Positions 43,994-51,750 of a stretch of DNA of 64,000 nt are shown here, piece after piece. A program made the translations under genes and the position numbers. The DNA lies in the NCBI RefSeq assembly GCF_019668485.1, contig NZ_AP024619.1, positions 2,349,757 to 2,413,756 of the forward strand, written 5' to 3'. The notes beneath the pieces were generated by a model, which was not told the DNA's origin, searched no databases, and worked only from the letters and a program-made list of their open reading frames with translations. This DNA comes from Gelria sp. Kuro-4 (GTDB taxonomy: Bacteria; Bacillota; DTU030; DUMP01). Each line of letters begins with the position of its first letter. Position 1 is the first letter of the stretch.

Positions 43994-44006
43994 AGCGATC
44001 AGCCCC

Positions 44007-44035
44007 TTGACTTTATTGCTTTAACCTATTAAAAT
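44007..44035 (+). promoter_or_regulatory. Promoter of the amino acid ABC genes
   Basis: -35 TTGACT (44007-44012), 17-base spacer, -10 TAAAAT (44030-44035). Confidence 0.82.
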
Positions 44036-44076
44036 GGTAGCATCGATGAATTACTTGAGAGGGGTTGGGGAAGAAT

Positions 44077-44946
44077 ATGAGTTTCGGCAAAAAAGCCGCG
44101 ACTGCACTCCTGCTCGTTTTCCTCTTGGCTGCAGCGCTGGGTGCGGCCGGGTGCAGTAAACCGGAGCCGGCCCAACCGGCGGCGGGGCAGGGACAAGCAC
44201 CCGAAGGGCAGGCCCCGGCCGCCCAAGACGCGCTGGCCCGCGTAAAGGCGGCGGGAAAACTGGTGGCCGGCCTGGACGACGCCTTTCCACCCTTCGGCTT
44301 CCGCAATGAAAAGAACGAACTGGTCGGCTTCGACATCGACCTGGGCAATGAACTGGCGCAGCGCCTCGGGGTAAAGATGGAGTGGCAGCCCACCGAGTGG
44401 TCCGGCGTAATCCCCTCCTTAAAGTCCAAGAAGTTTGACGTCATCTGGTCCGGAATGAGCATTACCGAAGAACGGAAGAAGGAGATCAACTTCAGCATAC
44501 CCTACGTCGCCGGCGCCCAGATCATCATCACCAAGAGCGATAACAAGAGCATAAACGGCCGGGCGGACCTGGCGGGCAAAGTGGTCGGGACCCAGCTCGG
44601 GAGCACCGGCGAGGAAGCCGCCAAGCGCGAGCTTAAGAACGTAAAAGAACTCAAGACCTTCGACGCCTTCACCGAGGCCATCAACGACCTCAACATCGGC
44701 CGCCTGGACGCCGTGGTCATCGACGACGTCACCGCCAACTACTACCTGAAGACCCAGCCGGGCGCCTTCCGGATTGTGGACGACGTCCTCTCTTACGAAC
44801 CCACCGGCATTGGGATCCGTAAGGAAGACACCACCCTGCTGGACGCCATCAACAAAGAGCTGAAAGCGATGATTGCCGACGGCACCTACGCCAAGATCTC
44901 GGAGCGCTGGTTCGGTACCGATATGTCCAAGCACCTGCCGCAGTAA
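44077..44946 (+). CDS. Amino acid ABC transporter substrate-binding lipoprotein
   Basis: 289 residues from ATG 44077. Lipoprotein signal with lipobox ending GAAGC (lipid-bearing Cys at about residue 26), then a Pro/Gln/Ala linker. The binding fold (about 55-289) matches the polar amino acid family 3: GLDDAFPPFGFRNEKNELVG, FDIDLGNELAQRLGV, and FDVIWSGMSITEERKKEINF. Ligand probably a polar or charged amino acid; not specified by sequence. Followed by a hairpin and the permease gene. Confidence 0.92.
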   Translation: MSFGKKAATALLLVFLLAAALGAAGCSKPEPAQPAAGQGQAPEGQAPAAQDALARVKAAGKLVAGLDDAFPPFGFRNEKNELVGFDIDLGNELAQRLGVKMEWQPTEWSGVIPSLKSKKFDVIWSGMSITEERKKEINFSIPYVAGAQIIITKSDNKSINGRADLAGKVVGTQLGSTGEEAAKRELKNVKELKTFDAFTEAINDLNIGRLDAVVIDDVTANYYLKTQPGAFRIVDDVLSYEPTGIGIRKEDTTLLDAINKELKAMIADGTYAKISERWFGTDMSKHLPQ

Positions 44947-44952
44947 CAAGAA

Positions 44953-44979
44953 GCGGGAGGCACAAAGCGTGCCTCCCGC
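44953..44979 (+). other. Strong intercistronic hairpin between binding protein and permease
   Basis: GCGGGAGGCAC (44953-44963) pairs perfectly with GTGCCTCCCGC (44969-44979), 5-base loop, no T run. Such hairpins protect the upstream part of a message and let the binding protein be made in excess over the permease. Confidence 0.8.
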
Positions 44980-45005
44980 CGCTTGCCCCGAGGAGGAACT
45001 GAAGC

Positions 45006-45656
45006 GTGGATCTTTCTTTTTACATCACTTACATGCCGATACTCGCCCGTGGGGCCGTCATGACCATCGAACTCACCCTTGTCGCCACCTTCTTCGGCAC
45101 CATCCTGGGCGTCATCGCCGCCCTGGGCCGCATCTCCGGCAGCAGGGTGGTCTCCAGCCTGGCCTACCTTTATACCTGGGCCATCCGGGGTACGCCGCTG
45201 CTCCTACAGCTATTCTTCATCTACTACGGCCTGCCGCAGGTGGGGATACGGCTCGACCCCTTTCCAGCCGCCGTTATCGGCATGAGCGTCTGCGCCGGAG
45301 CTTACATTGCTGAAATCGTGCGGGCCGGCATCCAGTCCATCGACAAGGGCCAGATGGAAGCAGCGCGCTCGCTCGGCATGACCTACTTCCAGGCCATGCT
45401 CTACGTCGTCCTGCCGCAGGCGTACCGCCGCCTGATTCCTCCCATGGGCAACGAAATCATCGCCCTGACGAAGGACTCTTCCCTGGTCTCCACCCTGGCC
45501 ATGGTGGAACTTTTGCGGACGGCCAAGCAGATCGACGCCGCCACGCTCCGCTCCATGGAGGCTTACATCGCGGCCGGGCTATACTACCTGGCCATCACCA
45601 CCGGGCTCACCGTGCTCTTCGACCACGTGGAAAAAAGGCTGGCCGTCTACGAATAA
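45006..45656 (+). CDS. Amino acid ABC transporter permease
   Basis: 216 residues, five membrane helices, GTG start with GAGGAGG upstream. The ATPase-contact loop EAARSLGMTYFQAMLYVVLP is the EAA motif of HisMQ/GlnP permeases, and the N-terminal GAVMTIELTLVATFFGTILG is also typical. No ATP-binding subunit follows: the next gene is on the other strand. The ATPase must come from elsewhere. Confidence 0.93.
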   Translation: MDLSFYITYMPILARGAVMTIELTLVATFFGTILGVIAALGRISGSRVVSSLAYLYTWAIRGTPLLLQLFFIYYGLPQVGIRLDPFPAAVIGMSVCAGAYIAEIVRAGIQSIDKGQMEAARSLGMTYFQAMLYVVLPQAYRRLIPPMGNEIIALTKDSSLVSTLAMVELLRTAKQIDAATLRSMEAYIAAGLYYLAITTGLTVLFDHVEKRLAVYE

Positions 45657-45724
45657 GACGGGCGGCCGGTTGTTGGGGCAGAGCTCTAAGGCTGCGTTCA
45701 GAATCCAAAGGTGAGCCTGTACGG

Positions 45725-46873
45725 CTACACCAGGGCGGCGACGGCCTGGACGGCCTGGTCGACTTCTTCTTCGGTATTGAAATAACCGAGGCTGAAGCGG
45801 ACGGTGCCTTCAGGGAAGGTGCCGATGGCCTTGTGGGCCAGGGGGGCACACTGCAGGCCCGGGCGCGACATGATGCCGAATTGGCGGTCGAGGTACGCCG
45901 CCACCTCGGCGTTGTCGTGCCCTGCCAGGGTGAAGGAGAGCACCGCCACCCGCCGCGTAAGGTCCGGACTGCCGTAAAGCTTCACCCCGGCAATTTCTGC
46001 CAAGCCCGTATGCAGGCGCGCAAAGAGCGCCTGCTCTTTTTGTTGGATGGCCGCCACGCCGGTACCGAGGATGAAGTCCAGGGCGGCGTTCAGTCCGGCC
46101 AAGCCGGGCGTGTTGGGCGTGCCGGCCTCCAGGTGATCGGGGTAAAAGTCCGGCTGGGTGGTAAGCTCCGAACGGCTCCCGGTGCCGCCCTCGCGCCAGG
46201 GAGCGAGCTCCAGGCCCGGGCGCACGTAGAGGCCGCCCGTGCCCATGGGGCCGAGGAGCCCCTTGTGCCCGGCAAAGGCGAGAAGGTCGATTCCCAGCCG
46301 CCGGACATCGAGCGGCAGCACCCCGGCCGTCTGGGCCGCATCCACCAGAAAGAGCGTCCCCCTTTCACGCGCAACGGCGCCGATCTCAGCCAAGGGGGTT
46401 ATGCTGCCGATGACGTTGGAGGCATGCGTGACGGCGATGAGCCGGGTCTTGGGACGCACCGCCTTCGCAAAGTCCGCCGGGTCCAGCTCACCCGCCGGGC
46501 TCGCCGGCACCGCGGTGTAATCGATGACGCCCCGCTCCCTGAGCCCTTCCAGCGGGCGCAGGATGGAGTTGTGCTCCAGGGCGCTCGTTACCACGTGGTC
46601 GCCTGGTCTCAGCACCCCTTTGAGGGCCATGTTCAGGGCATCGGTACAGTTGAGGGTAAAAACGATGCGGTCGGGTGCGGGCGCCCGCAAGAGCTGCGCC
46701 AGCTTCTCCCGCGTCTCGGTGAGGATGCGGCCCGCGTTGAGCGAGCATTCGTGGCCGGAACGGCCCGGGTTGGCCCCGATGTTCACCATAAACTCCTCCA
46801 CCGCCCGGTACACCGCCTCCGGCTTCGGCCAGGTGGTGGCGGCGTTATCGAAGTAGATCTTAGGCTTCGCCAT
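45725..46873 (-). CDS. Cysteine desulfurase-like aminotransferase class V
   Basis: 382 residues from ATG 46873 (AAGGGGAGC upstream). PLP lysine in FAGHKGLLGPMG; catalytic Cys in GLQCAPLAHKAIGT; phosphate site NCTDALNMALKG. The N-terminus MAKPKIYFDNAATTWPKP identifies the subfamily found in many anaerobes next to DUF3343 proteins and thought to mobilise sulfur or selenium. Overlaps the DUF3343 gene by 14 bases, so the two should be made together. Confidence 0.9.
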   Translation of the reverse strand: MAKPKIYFDNAATTWPKPEAVYRAVEEFMVNIGANPGRSGHECSLNAGRILTETREKLAQLLRAPAPDRIVFTLNCTDALNMALKGVLRPGDHVVTSALEHNSILRPLEGLRERGVIDYTAVPASPAGELDPADFAKAVRPKTRLIAVTHASNVIGSITPLAEIGAVARERGTLFLVDAAQTAGVLPLDVRRLGIDLLAFAGHKGLLGPMGTGGLYVRPGLELAPWREGGTGSRSELTTQPDFYPDHLEAGTPNTPGLAGLNAALDFILGTGVAAIQQKEQALFARLHTGLAEIAGVKLYGSPDLTRRVAVLSFTLAGHDNAEVAAYLDRQFGIMSRPGLQCAPLAHKAIGTFPEGTVRFSLGYFNTEEEVDQAVQAVAALV

Positions 46874-47147
46874 CCCGCTCCCCTTCCTTCGCCGCCAGCA
46901 GCCAGGCCCAGCGCCGTGCCGCCTCCGGTGCCAGGACGTGCAGCCCCTCCGCCTCCACACCGCAGGCGGCAAGGAGGGCCTGCGCCTCTTCCACGGCGTC
47001 TTTCGGCCCCAGCCAGGCCAGGCCGCAGCTGGCAGTGATCTCGCGCGGCGCCGGGACCAAGTCCCCGGCTACGCCCTTGTCTTTCAAGCACTTTTCCGCC
47101 CTGAGGGCGGCGTGTGTCGAGGAAAAAGTGAGTACGGCAACCTTCAC
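46860..47147 (-). CDS. DUF3343 protein, putative Se/S carrier
   Basis: 95 residues, GTG start after GGGGGAGG. The conserved motif SCGLAW places a cysteine at about residue 41, the presumed sulfur or selenium acceptor. Family members pair with cysteine desulfurases or selenium genes, as here. A TATAAT-type -10 box lies at 47231-47226 with a weak -35. Confidence 0.85.
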   Translation of the reverse strand: MKVAVLTFSSTHAALRAEKCLKDKGVAGDLVPAPREITASCGLAWLGPKDAVEEAQALLAACGVEAEGLHVLAPEAARRWAWLLAAKEGERDGEA

Positions 47148-47362
47148 TCTGCCTGCCTCCCCCGGTCGCTCCGGTTGGTGGCCGGAACCCGCGCCGGCCG
47201 CTTCCAGTCTTCTCCCTTGCCAATTATTATAAAGCGCCGGGGAGGGACAAAATCATAGGCCTTTCTTATCATGCCCGCTGTGGCCGATAAGCAAACTTTA
47301 TTATCCGCCGACCGTCGCCAATCAACCTCTCTCTTCAGCGCGAGGAGCCTCTTGTGGACACG

Positions 47363-47400
47363 CGAAGCCCCGGGCGCAGCCTGTGCGCTCCGGGGCTTCG
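47363..47400 (-). terminator. Hairpin downstream of the acyl-CoA synthetase remnant
   Basis: CGAAGCCCCGG (47363-47373) pairs with CCGGGGCTTCG (47390-47400); the loop can form its own GCGCA/TGCGC stem. No T run follows, so termination is uncertain. Confidence 0.5.
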
Positions 47401-47463
47401 CGCTGCTTTGCATCGTCCGCCGCTACCGGCAAGGCAGGATAACGTCGGCCGCTTCCGTACCTA

Positions 47464-48279
47464 CTAAAGAATGATTCGGGCGTCCAGGGCGAAAGCCCCC
47501 TGGGCATACACCCGCACTGGGTTGAGGTCGATCTCCCGGATGGTCGGCACCTGAGTGACGGCCTCACCCACCCGCACGATCAGTTCTTCTAAAGCCGCCA
47601 CGTCGCAGGCCACCTGGCCGCGGGTCCCGGTAAGAAGCGGGTAGAGCTTGAGCTCCGCCAGCATGGCGTGTGCCTCCGCCCGCGTTAAAGGAGCGACGCG
47701 GAAGCTCACGTCCTTCAACACCTCAACGAAGATGCCGCCGAAGCCCACCAGCACCACAGGCCCGAACTGCGGGTCGCGCGTGGCGCCGATGATAAGCTCC
47801 GCACCGGGGGCCGCCTGGGGCGTCACCAGTACGCCCACCACCTGAGCTCCCGGCGCTTTCGCCTCCGCTGCCGCCAGGATGTCGCTGAAGGCCGCCCGCA
47901 CCTCGGCGGCCGAGGTCAGGTTCACCTTCACCCCGCCCACGTCGCTCTTGTGCACAATCTCGGGGGCCACCACCTTGAGCACCACCGGGTAGCCCAGCTT
48001 GTCCGCCGCCCGGACGGCTTCATCGGCATTGCGGGCCAGCTCGGCCGGGCCAAAGGGCACCCCAAAGGCACCCAGCACCACCCGCGCCTCCGGCTCCGTT
48101 ACGTTCCGTCCCTCCTGCTGCGCAGGGGCCAGCGCCGCCTCCGCTTCAGCCCGGGCCGTTGCCGCTGCCGGGACGACTGCGGTTCTGTCCTGTACGGCCA
48201 GCTTTTTGAGGAACTGCCCCCGCCGAACCATATTCACCATGGCACGGGCGGCCCGCGGAGCGCCCGAAGTGTCGGCCAA
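47464..48279 (-). pseudogene. ADP-forming acyl-CoA synthetase, C-terminal ATP-grasp part left after deletion
   Basis: The frame begins inside the end of the CoA-binding alpha region (APRAARAMVNMVRRGQFLKK) and continues through the whole ATP-grasp beta domain: [47 protein letters not shown], and EIDLNPVRVY. The first ~450 residues (CoA-binding, ligase and phospho-His domains) are missing, replaced by the truncated oxidoreductase alpha gene. A separate beta-like protein could be made from a TTG at 48279, but no ribosome site is evident. Originally it would have converted acyl-CoA to acid plus ATP. Confidence 0.8.
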
Positions 48280-49009
48280 ACTCCTGGCCCAACTTGAGTA
48301 GGAGCGCCAAAGCCTGGTCGAGCGCCAGCTTATGCTGGTTTTTGATCTCGGTGAAGACGGCGGCCGAGGTGAGCTGGTTGACCGTCATGGGCTGGTCGGG
48401 ATCGAGAAAGACCGGTCCGCGCCGGTAAGGCGGTAAGAAGTCATCGGCTTCTTCCTGCTCTGGTACGCTCACCGCTTCGGTGGCATGAGAGACGTAAAAC
48501 CCATCCAGGCAGACCATGGCCGGCAGGCGCACCGCCTCGGCCAAGCGGTAGCCCAGCAGGACGAAGTCCAACGCCTCCTGGCAATTCTCGGCGTAAAGCT
48601 GGATCCACCCCATGTCGCGCTCGGCCATGCTGTCCGAGTGGTCGGTCTGCAGCGACCAGGGGCTGGGGAGCGCGCGGTTGGCCACCGCCATCACGATGGG
48701 CAGCCGGTTCCCGGCGGCCACTCCCACCACCTCGTGCATCAGGGCCAGGCCGGCCCCTGCTGTCGCCGTAAAGACCCGCGTGCCCACCAGCGCCGCGCCC
48801 ACCACGGCGCTCAGGGCTGAATGCTCGGACTCCACAGCGATGTAGCGGGCGTCGGCCAGCTTCCCTTCCGCAATGAAGTCGGCGACGCGCTCCACAATGG
48901 GCGTCTGCGGGGTGATGGGGTAAGCCGCCACCACCTGCGGCCGGGCCAGGCGCACGCCCTCGGCCACCGCCGCATCGCCGTCCAAGGCTCTGACCTTAGC
49001 CACGTGCAT
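48256..49009 (-). pseudogene. 2-oxoacid:ferredoxin oxidoreductase alpha subunit, truncated
   Basis: Starts normally (MHVAKVRALDGDAAVAEGVR, VVAAYPITPQTPIVERVAD, SEHSALSAVVGAALVGTRV) but homology ends after GQEFGRHFGRS near residue 250 of an expected ~390. The frame then reads into the acyl-CoA synthetase remnant in the wrong phase and stops at 48146. The beta gene that should follow is absent. A deletion therefore removed the alpha end, beta, and the synthetase start. Confidence 0.85.
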
Positions 49010-49257
49010 TCCCCTCCTCCACCATCCTGAGGGCCTGTCGGGGGCAGACAGCCCTTGCAGTAGGTGTAATCGATCTGCGCCGGCCGCCCGATGGTGATGA
49101 TGCCCACCGGGCAGTAACGGCTGCAGAGGCCACAGCCGCTGCAGCGCTCCGCATCCACCACGGGACGCTCCAGGCGCCAGGCACCCGTCTCGGTATCGGC
49201 GAAGCCCGTGGCGTAGATACCACCACGTGGCAACAGGCCACCTGCACTATTTTTCAT
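48996..49257 (-). pseudogene. 2-oxoacid:ferredoxin oxidoreductase delta subunit, frameshifted
   Basis: First cluster motif CSGCGLCSRYCP and the YTYCKGC start of the second are in one frame; the remainder AVCPRQALRMVEEGNARG is in another. The second motif should read CKGCGxCAxxCP. About 17 bases are missing, apparently lost between two GCTGT repeats. Two cluster ligands of the second cluster are gone. Confidence 0.85.
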
Positions 49258-49804
49258 CGACGATCGTCCTTTCGTAGGCCGCCCGGGCACAGGCAGCATT
49301 CTTCTCGCCCTTGCGGCCAGGCATGAATTCCTCAAGCGCCGCCGCGACGGCGTCGATCCCTACCCAACCCGTGGTGCGCGCCAGGGCACCCAACATGGCC
49401 GCATTGGGCGGCACGCGACCCAGGATTTCCTGCGTGACCTGCCAAGCATCCACCACGCCCACCCGGGCGAAGCGCGCGGCCTGAGGTACCTCCGCTGCTG
49501 TCAGGTGGCTGTTGCCGACCAGAATACTGCCCGGCTTAATACCTTCCGCCGGATCAATACCCAGTTCGGTAACGAAGAAGTCAAAAACCACCACGGCGTC
49601 CGGCGTGTAGACATAAGTGTGGCTGCCGATGGGCCGGTCCGCCAGGCGGGCAAAGGTAAAAACAGGCGCCCCCTTGCGCTCCTGGCCGAAGCTCGGGATA
49701 GCCTGCGCGTACTTGCCCTCAGCGATGGCGGCGGCCACCAGGACCTTGGCCGCCGTCACCGCGCCCTGCCCGCCGCGGCTGAGAATCCTAAGTTCTTTCA
49801 GCAT
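49247..49804 (-). CDS. 2-oxoacid:ferredoxin oxidoreductase gamma subunit (orphan, intact frame)
   Basis: 185 residues with normal family features: RILSRGGQGAVTAAKVLVAA, AIPSFGQERKGAPVFTFARL and PPNAAMLGALARTTG. The frame is intact although its delta and alpha partners are broken and beta is missing. It may be decaying silently, or could associate with the intact enzyme at 37.4-40.3 kb. No obvious ribosome site before the ATG. Confidence 0.8.
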   Translation of the reverse strand: MLKELRILSRGGQGAVTAAKVLVAAAIAEGKYAQAIPSFGQERKGAPVFTFARLADRPIGSHTYVYTPDAVVVFDFFVTELGIDPAEGIKPGSILVGNSHLTAAEVPQAARFARVGVVDAWQVTQEILGRVPPNAAMLGALARTTGWVGIDAVAAALEEFMPGRKGEKNAACARAAYERTIVDEK

Positions 49805-49935
49805 ATGGAAAGCACCGACTTGAAACGCTGCAGCAAGAGGTGGGTGGAAACCTTGACCACACCTGGGATGTTGTAGACGTGCTCGCGCAGGAAGACGGCC
49901 AACCGAAAAAAGCCGTCGCCGCTACGATCCCGGCT
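49798..49935 (-). pseudogene. C-terminal remnant of an Lrp/AsnC-type regulator
   Basis: Minus-strand text FFRLAVFLREHVYNIPGVVK continues VSTHLLLQRFKSV and matches the end of the Lrp/AsnC ligand-binding (RAM) domain. The DNA-binding half is missing. It lies directly upstream of the decaying gammadeltaalpha locus and may once have regulated it. The rnpB promoter begins 13 bases further on. Confidence 0.6.
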
Positions 49936-49947
49936 GAATCCCTCATC

Positions 49948-49976
49948 CTTGACAAGGCAGCAAAAGCATGTTAGTA
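49948..49976 (+). promoter_or_regulatory. Promoter of rnpB
   Basis: -35 TTGACA (49948-49953), 17-base spacer, -10 TAGTAT (49971-49976). About 40 bases separate the expected start from the mature RNA, including a GC hairpin. Confidence 0.75.
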
Positions 49977-50019
49977 TAAAGATCCCGGCACGGCGAGCGG
50001 CCGGGACGACAAGTGTATA

Positions 50020-50368
50020 CGGTGAGCAGGCCGGATGGCCGCGGGCGCAGCGCCGCAAGGCCGCGCCTGAGGAAAGTCCGGGCTCCGCAGGGCAGGGTGC
50101 TGGCTAACGGCCAGTGGGGGCGACCCTAAGGAAAGTGCCACAGAAATGAAGACCGCCGCGCCGGCGGCAAGGATGCAACGGTGAGGTAAGAGCTCACCAG
50201 CGGCCAGGCGACTGGCCGGCTAGGTAAACCCCACCCGGAGCAAGACCTAGTAGGGGAAGGATGAGGTCGCCCGCCGACTTCCCGGGAAGGTCGCACGAGG
50301 CGTCAGGCAACTGGCGTCCTAGATAGATGGTCATCTTCAACAGAACCCGGCTTACAGGCCTGCTCATG
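50020..50368 (+). ncRNA. rnpB: RNase P RNA, bacterial type A
   Basis: About 349 bases. P1 helix is formed by GAGCAGGCC near 50023 and GGCCTGCTC at 50357-50365. Universal regions are present: GAGGAAAGTCCGGGCTCC (P4/J region, about 50067-50084), ACAGAAA, and AGAACCCGGCTTACAGG near the 3' end. The layout suggests type A, as in thermophilic Clostridia, rather than the Bacillus type B. It is the catalytic RNA that matures tRNA 5' ends. Confidence 0.95.
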
Positions 50369-50373
50369 CGTAA

Positions 50374-50443
50374 AAAAAGCCCGCGTGGGCTTTATAAAGT
50401 GAATGGCGAGCCCCGGTAAGCGCACTGCTTCCCGGGGCTTTTT
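50374..50443 (+). terminator. Two terminator hairpins after rnpB
   Basis: AGCCC/GGGCT with TTTA (about 50380-50397), then a stronger AGCCCCGG (50409-50416) with CCGGGGCT (50432-50439) followed by TTTTTC. Confidence 0.75.
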
Positions 50444-50542
50444 CTTGGTGCACCGCTGCCACGGAATACCAAGTTCCTCGCTGCCTGTTTCCTGGAACCG
50501 ACTGATACGGGTGAAGAACTGAGAAGGTAGGCAGAACACCAA

Positions 50543-50573
50543 ACGACCGCCGTGAAGCCCCCGGGCGGTCGTT
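50543..50573. terminator. Bidirectional terminator after the hemerythrin-cupin gene
   Basis: ACGACCGCC (50543-50551) pairs with GGCGGTCGT (50564-50572). On the minus strand it ends in TTTGGTG, on the plus strand in TTTCTG. Between 50444 and 50542 I see no feature. Confidence 0.7.
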
Positions 50574-50588
50574 TCTGTAGTTCTATGC

Positions 50589-51698
50589 TTAGTGTTGTGG
50601 TGCGGGGTTCGGCGTCTTCACCACCAGGACGCTGAAGGTATCGTCTGGCGCGGCCTTAAGGCCGTGGGGGATGTCCTTGGGGCTGAAGACGAGGTCGCCG
50701 GCGGAAACGGCCGCGCTGTCAGCGCCGATGCTCACCTGCCCCCGGCCGGCCTGGACGTAGAAGAAGACATCCACCGGGGTCTGGTGGGCCGGAAGCTCCT
50801 GGCCGGGTTCAAGGAGCACGTTGGTCACCGCCACCGCCGGCTCTTCCAGTACACGGCGGATCTTGGGGCCGCGCGGTGAGGTGAGGAGGGGCAGCTCCGC
50901 CAGGTGGAGCACCTTAAGGCCGCCCGTGCGCTCGGCCGCCCCCGATGTCTCGCCTTTCAGGTAGCCCGGCGTGAAGCAGCAGTAACCGATGTTGTCCGAC
51001 TCTTCCTTGATCCTTGCCCAGACTTCCTGTTCAGGAATGGCCTTAAGGGCAGCGGGATAGAGGATGGTGTTTTCCTTGAAGATGTGGTCGCGCAGGTTGA
51101 AGATGATGTACTCCGCCGTTCCCTTGAGGTCGTGTTTGAACGCGGCGTAGTCCATCCTCTCCACCCGGGCGGCCAGCTCCAGAAGGTGCTTTTTCTTCGC
51201 CCTGAGGGCGGTGTGCTCCAGGCGCATCACCCGCGGCGGCCCGGTGATGCCGCGCCGCTCGAGTTCGGGAAAGAGGGCGTCTTCCTCGCGGGCGTGGTGC
51301 TTTTCGGCCTCCACCAGCTCAGCGGCCAGCCGCTTGAGCCGCTCAAAGTCCTCGTTCTCCCGCTCCCAGGCAGCAAGCGCCACCAGGCGCGCTGCAACCT
51401 CCTCCAGCTTCGTTAGAAACCCCAGGATCTCATCGTGCTCCGAAACCAGGGTGTGGAGGGGATGCCCGGGACCGGTTCTGAGCTTGATTCGCTTGAGCTC
51501 GTCGCTCAAAGCCTCGATGTGGGCCGCACACAGGCCGCGCAGCTCCTCCGGGGTCATGCCCTCCTCAAGCAGCCTCTGTTCCGCCAGCGACAGCTCTACC
51601 GGATCGATATCCGCCAAGACGCGCCGTGCCTCTTCCTTGCTGACTTCCTTCGCATTGATTCGCTGTAACAGCTCCGCCAACTTCTTGGTGGCATCCAT
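50589..51698 (-). CDS. DUF438 - hemerythrin - cupin fusion protein
   Basis: 369 residues. DUF438 domain about 5-78, with KEVSKEEARRVLADIDPVEL and LCAAHIEAL. Hemerythrin-like di-iron domain about 80-225, with ligands in HPLHTLVSEHDEI, AEKHHAREEDALFPELE, RLEHTAL and NLRDHIFKENTILYP. A cupin barrel at about 275-365 (EPGQELPAHQTPVDVFFYVQ, IPHG). DUF438-HHE proteins are linked to nitric oxide or oxygen stress; the cupin addition is unusual. Strong AAGGAGG site. It follows the Rrf2 gene by 52 bases, likely in one operon. Confidence 0.88.
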   Translation of the reverse strand: MDATKKLAELLQRINAKEVSKEEARRVLADIDPVELSLAEQRLLEEGMTPEELRGLCAAHIEALSDELKRIKLRTGPGHPLHTLVSEHDEILGFLTKLEEVAARLVALAAWERENEDFERLKRLAAELVEAEKHHAREEDALFPELERRGITGPPRVMRLEHTALRAKKKHLLELAARVERMDYAAFKHDLKGTAEYIIFNLRDHIFKENTILYPAALKAIPEQEVWARIKEESDNIGYCCFTPGYLKGETSGAAERTGGLKVLHLAELPLLTSPRGPKIRRVLEEPAVAVTNVLLEPGQELPAHQTPVDVFFYVQAGRGQVSIGADSAAVSAGDLVFSPKDIPHGLKAAPDDTFSVLVVKTPNPAPQH

Positions 51699-51750
51699 TT
51701 CCAGTCCTCCTTATTGCTCGTCGGCCTTATAGCTGGAAATAAACCCCCTT

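Noticed and set aside
48146-49009. Reading the alpha-subunit frame and synthetase remnant as a deliberate fusion protein
   Set aside because: The two homologies are in different frames and each lacks essential parts; deletion is the simpler explanation.
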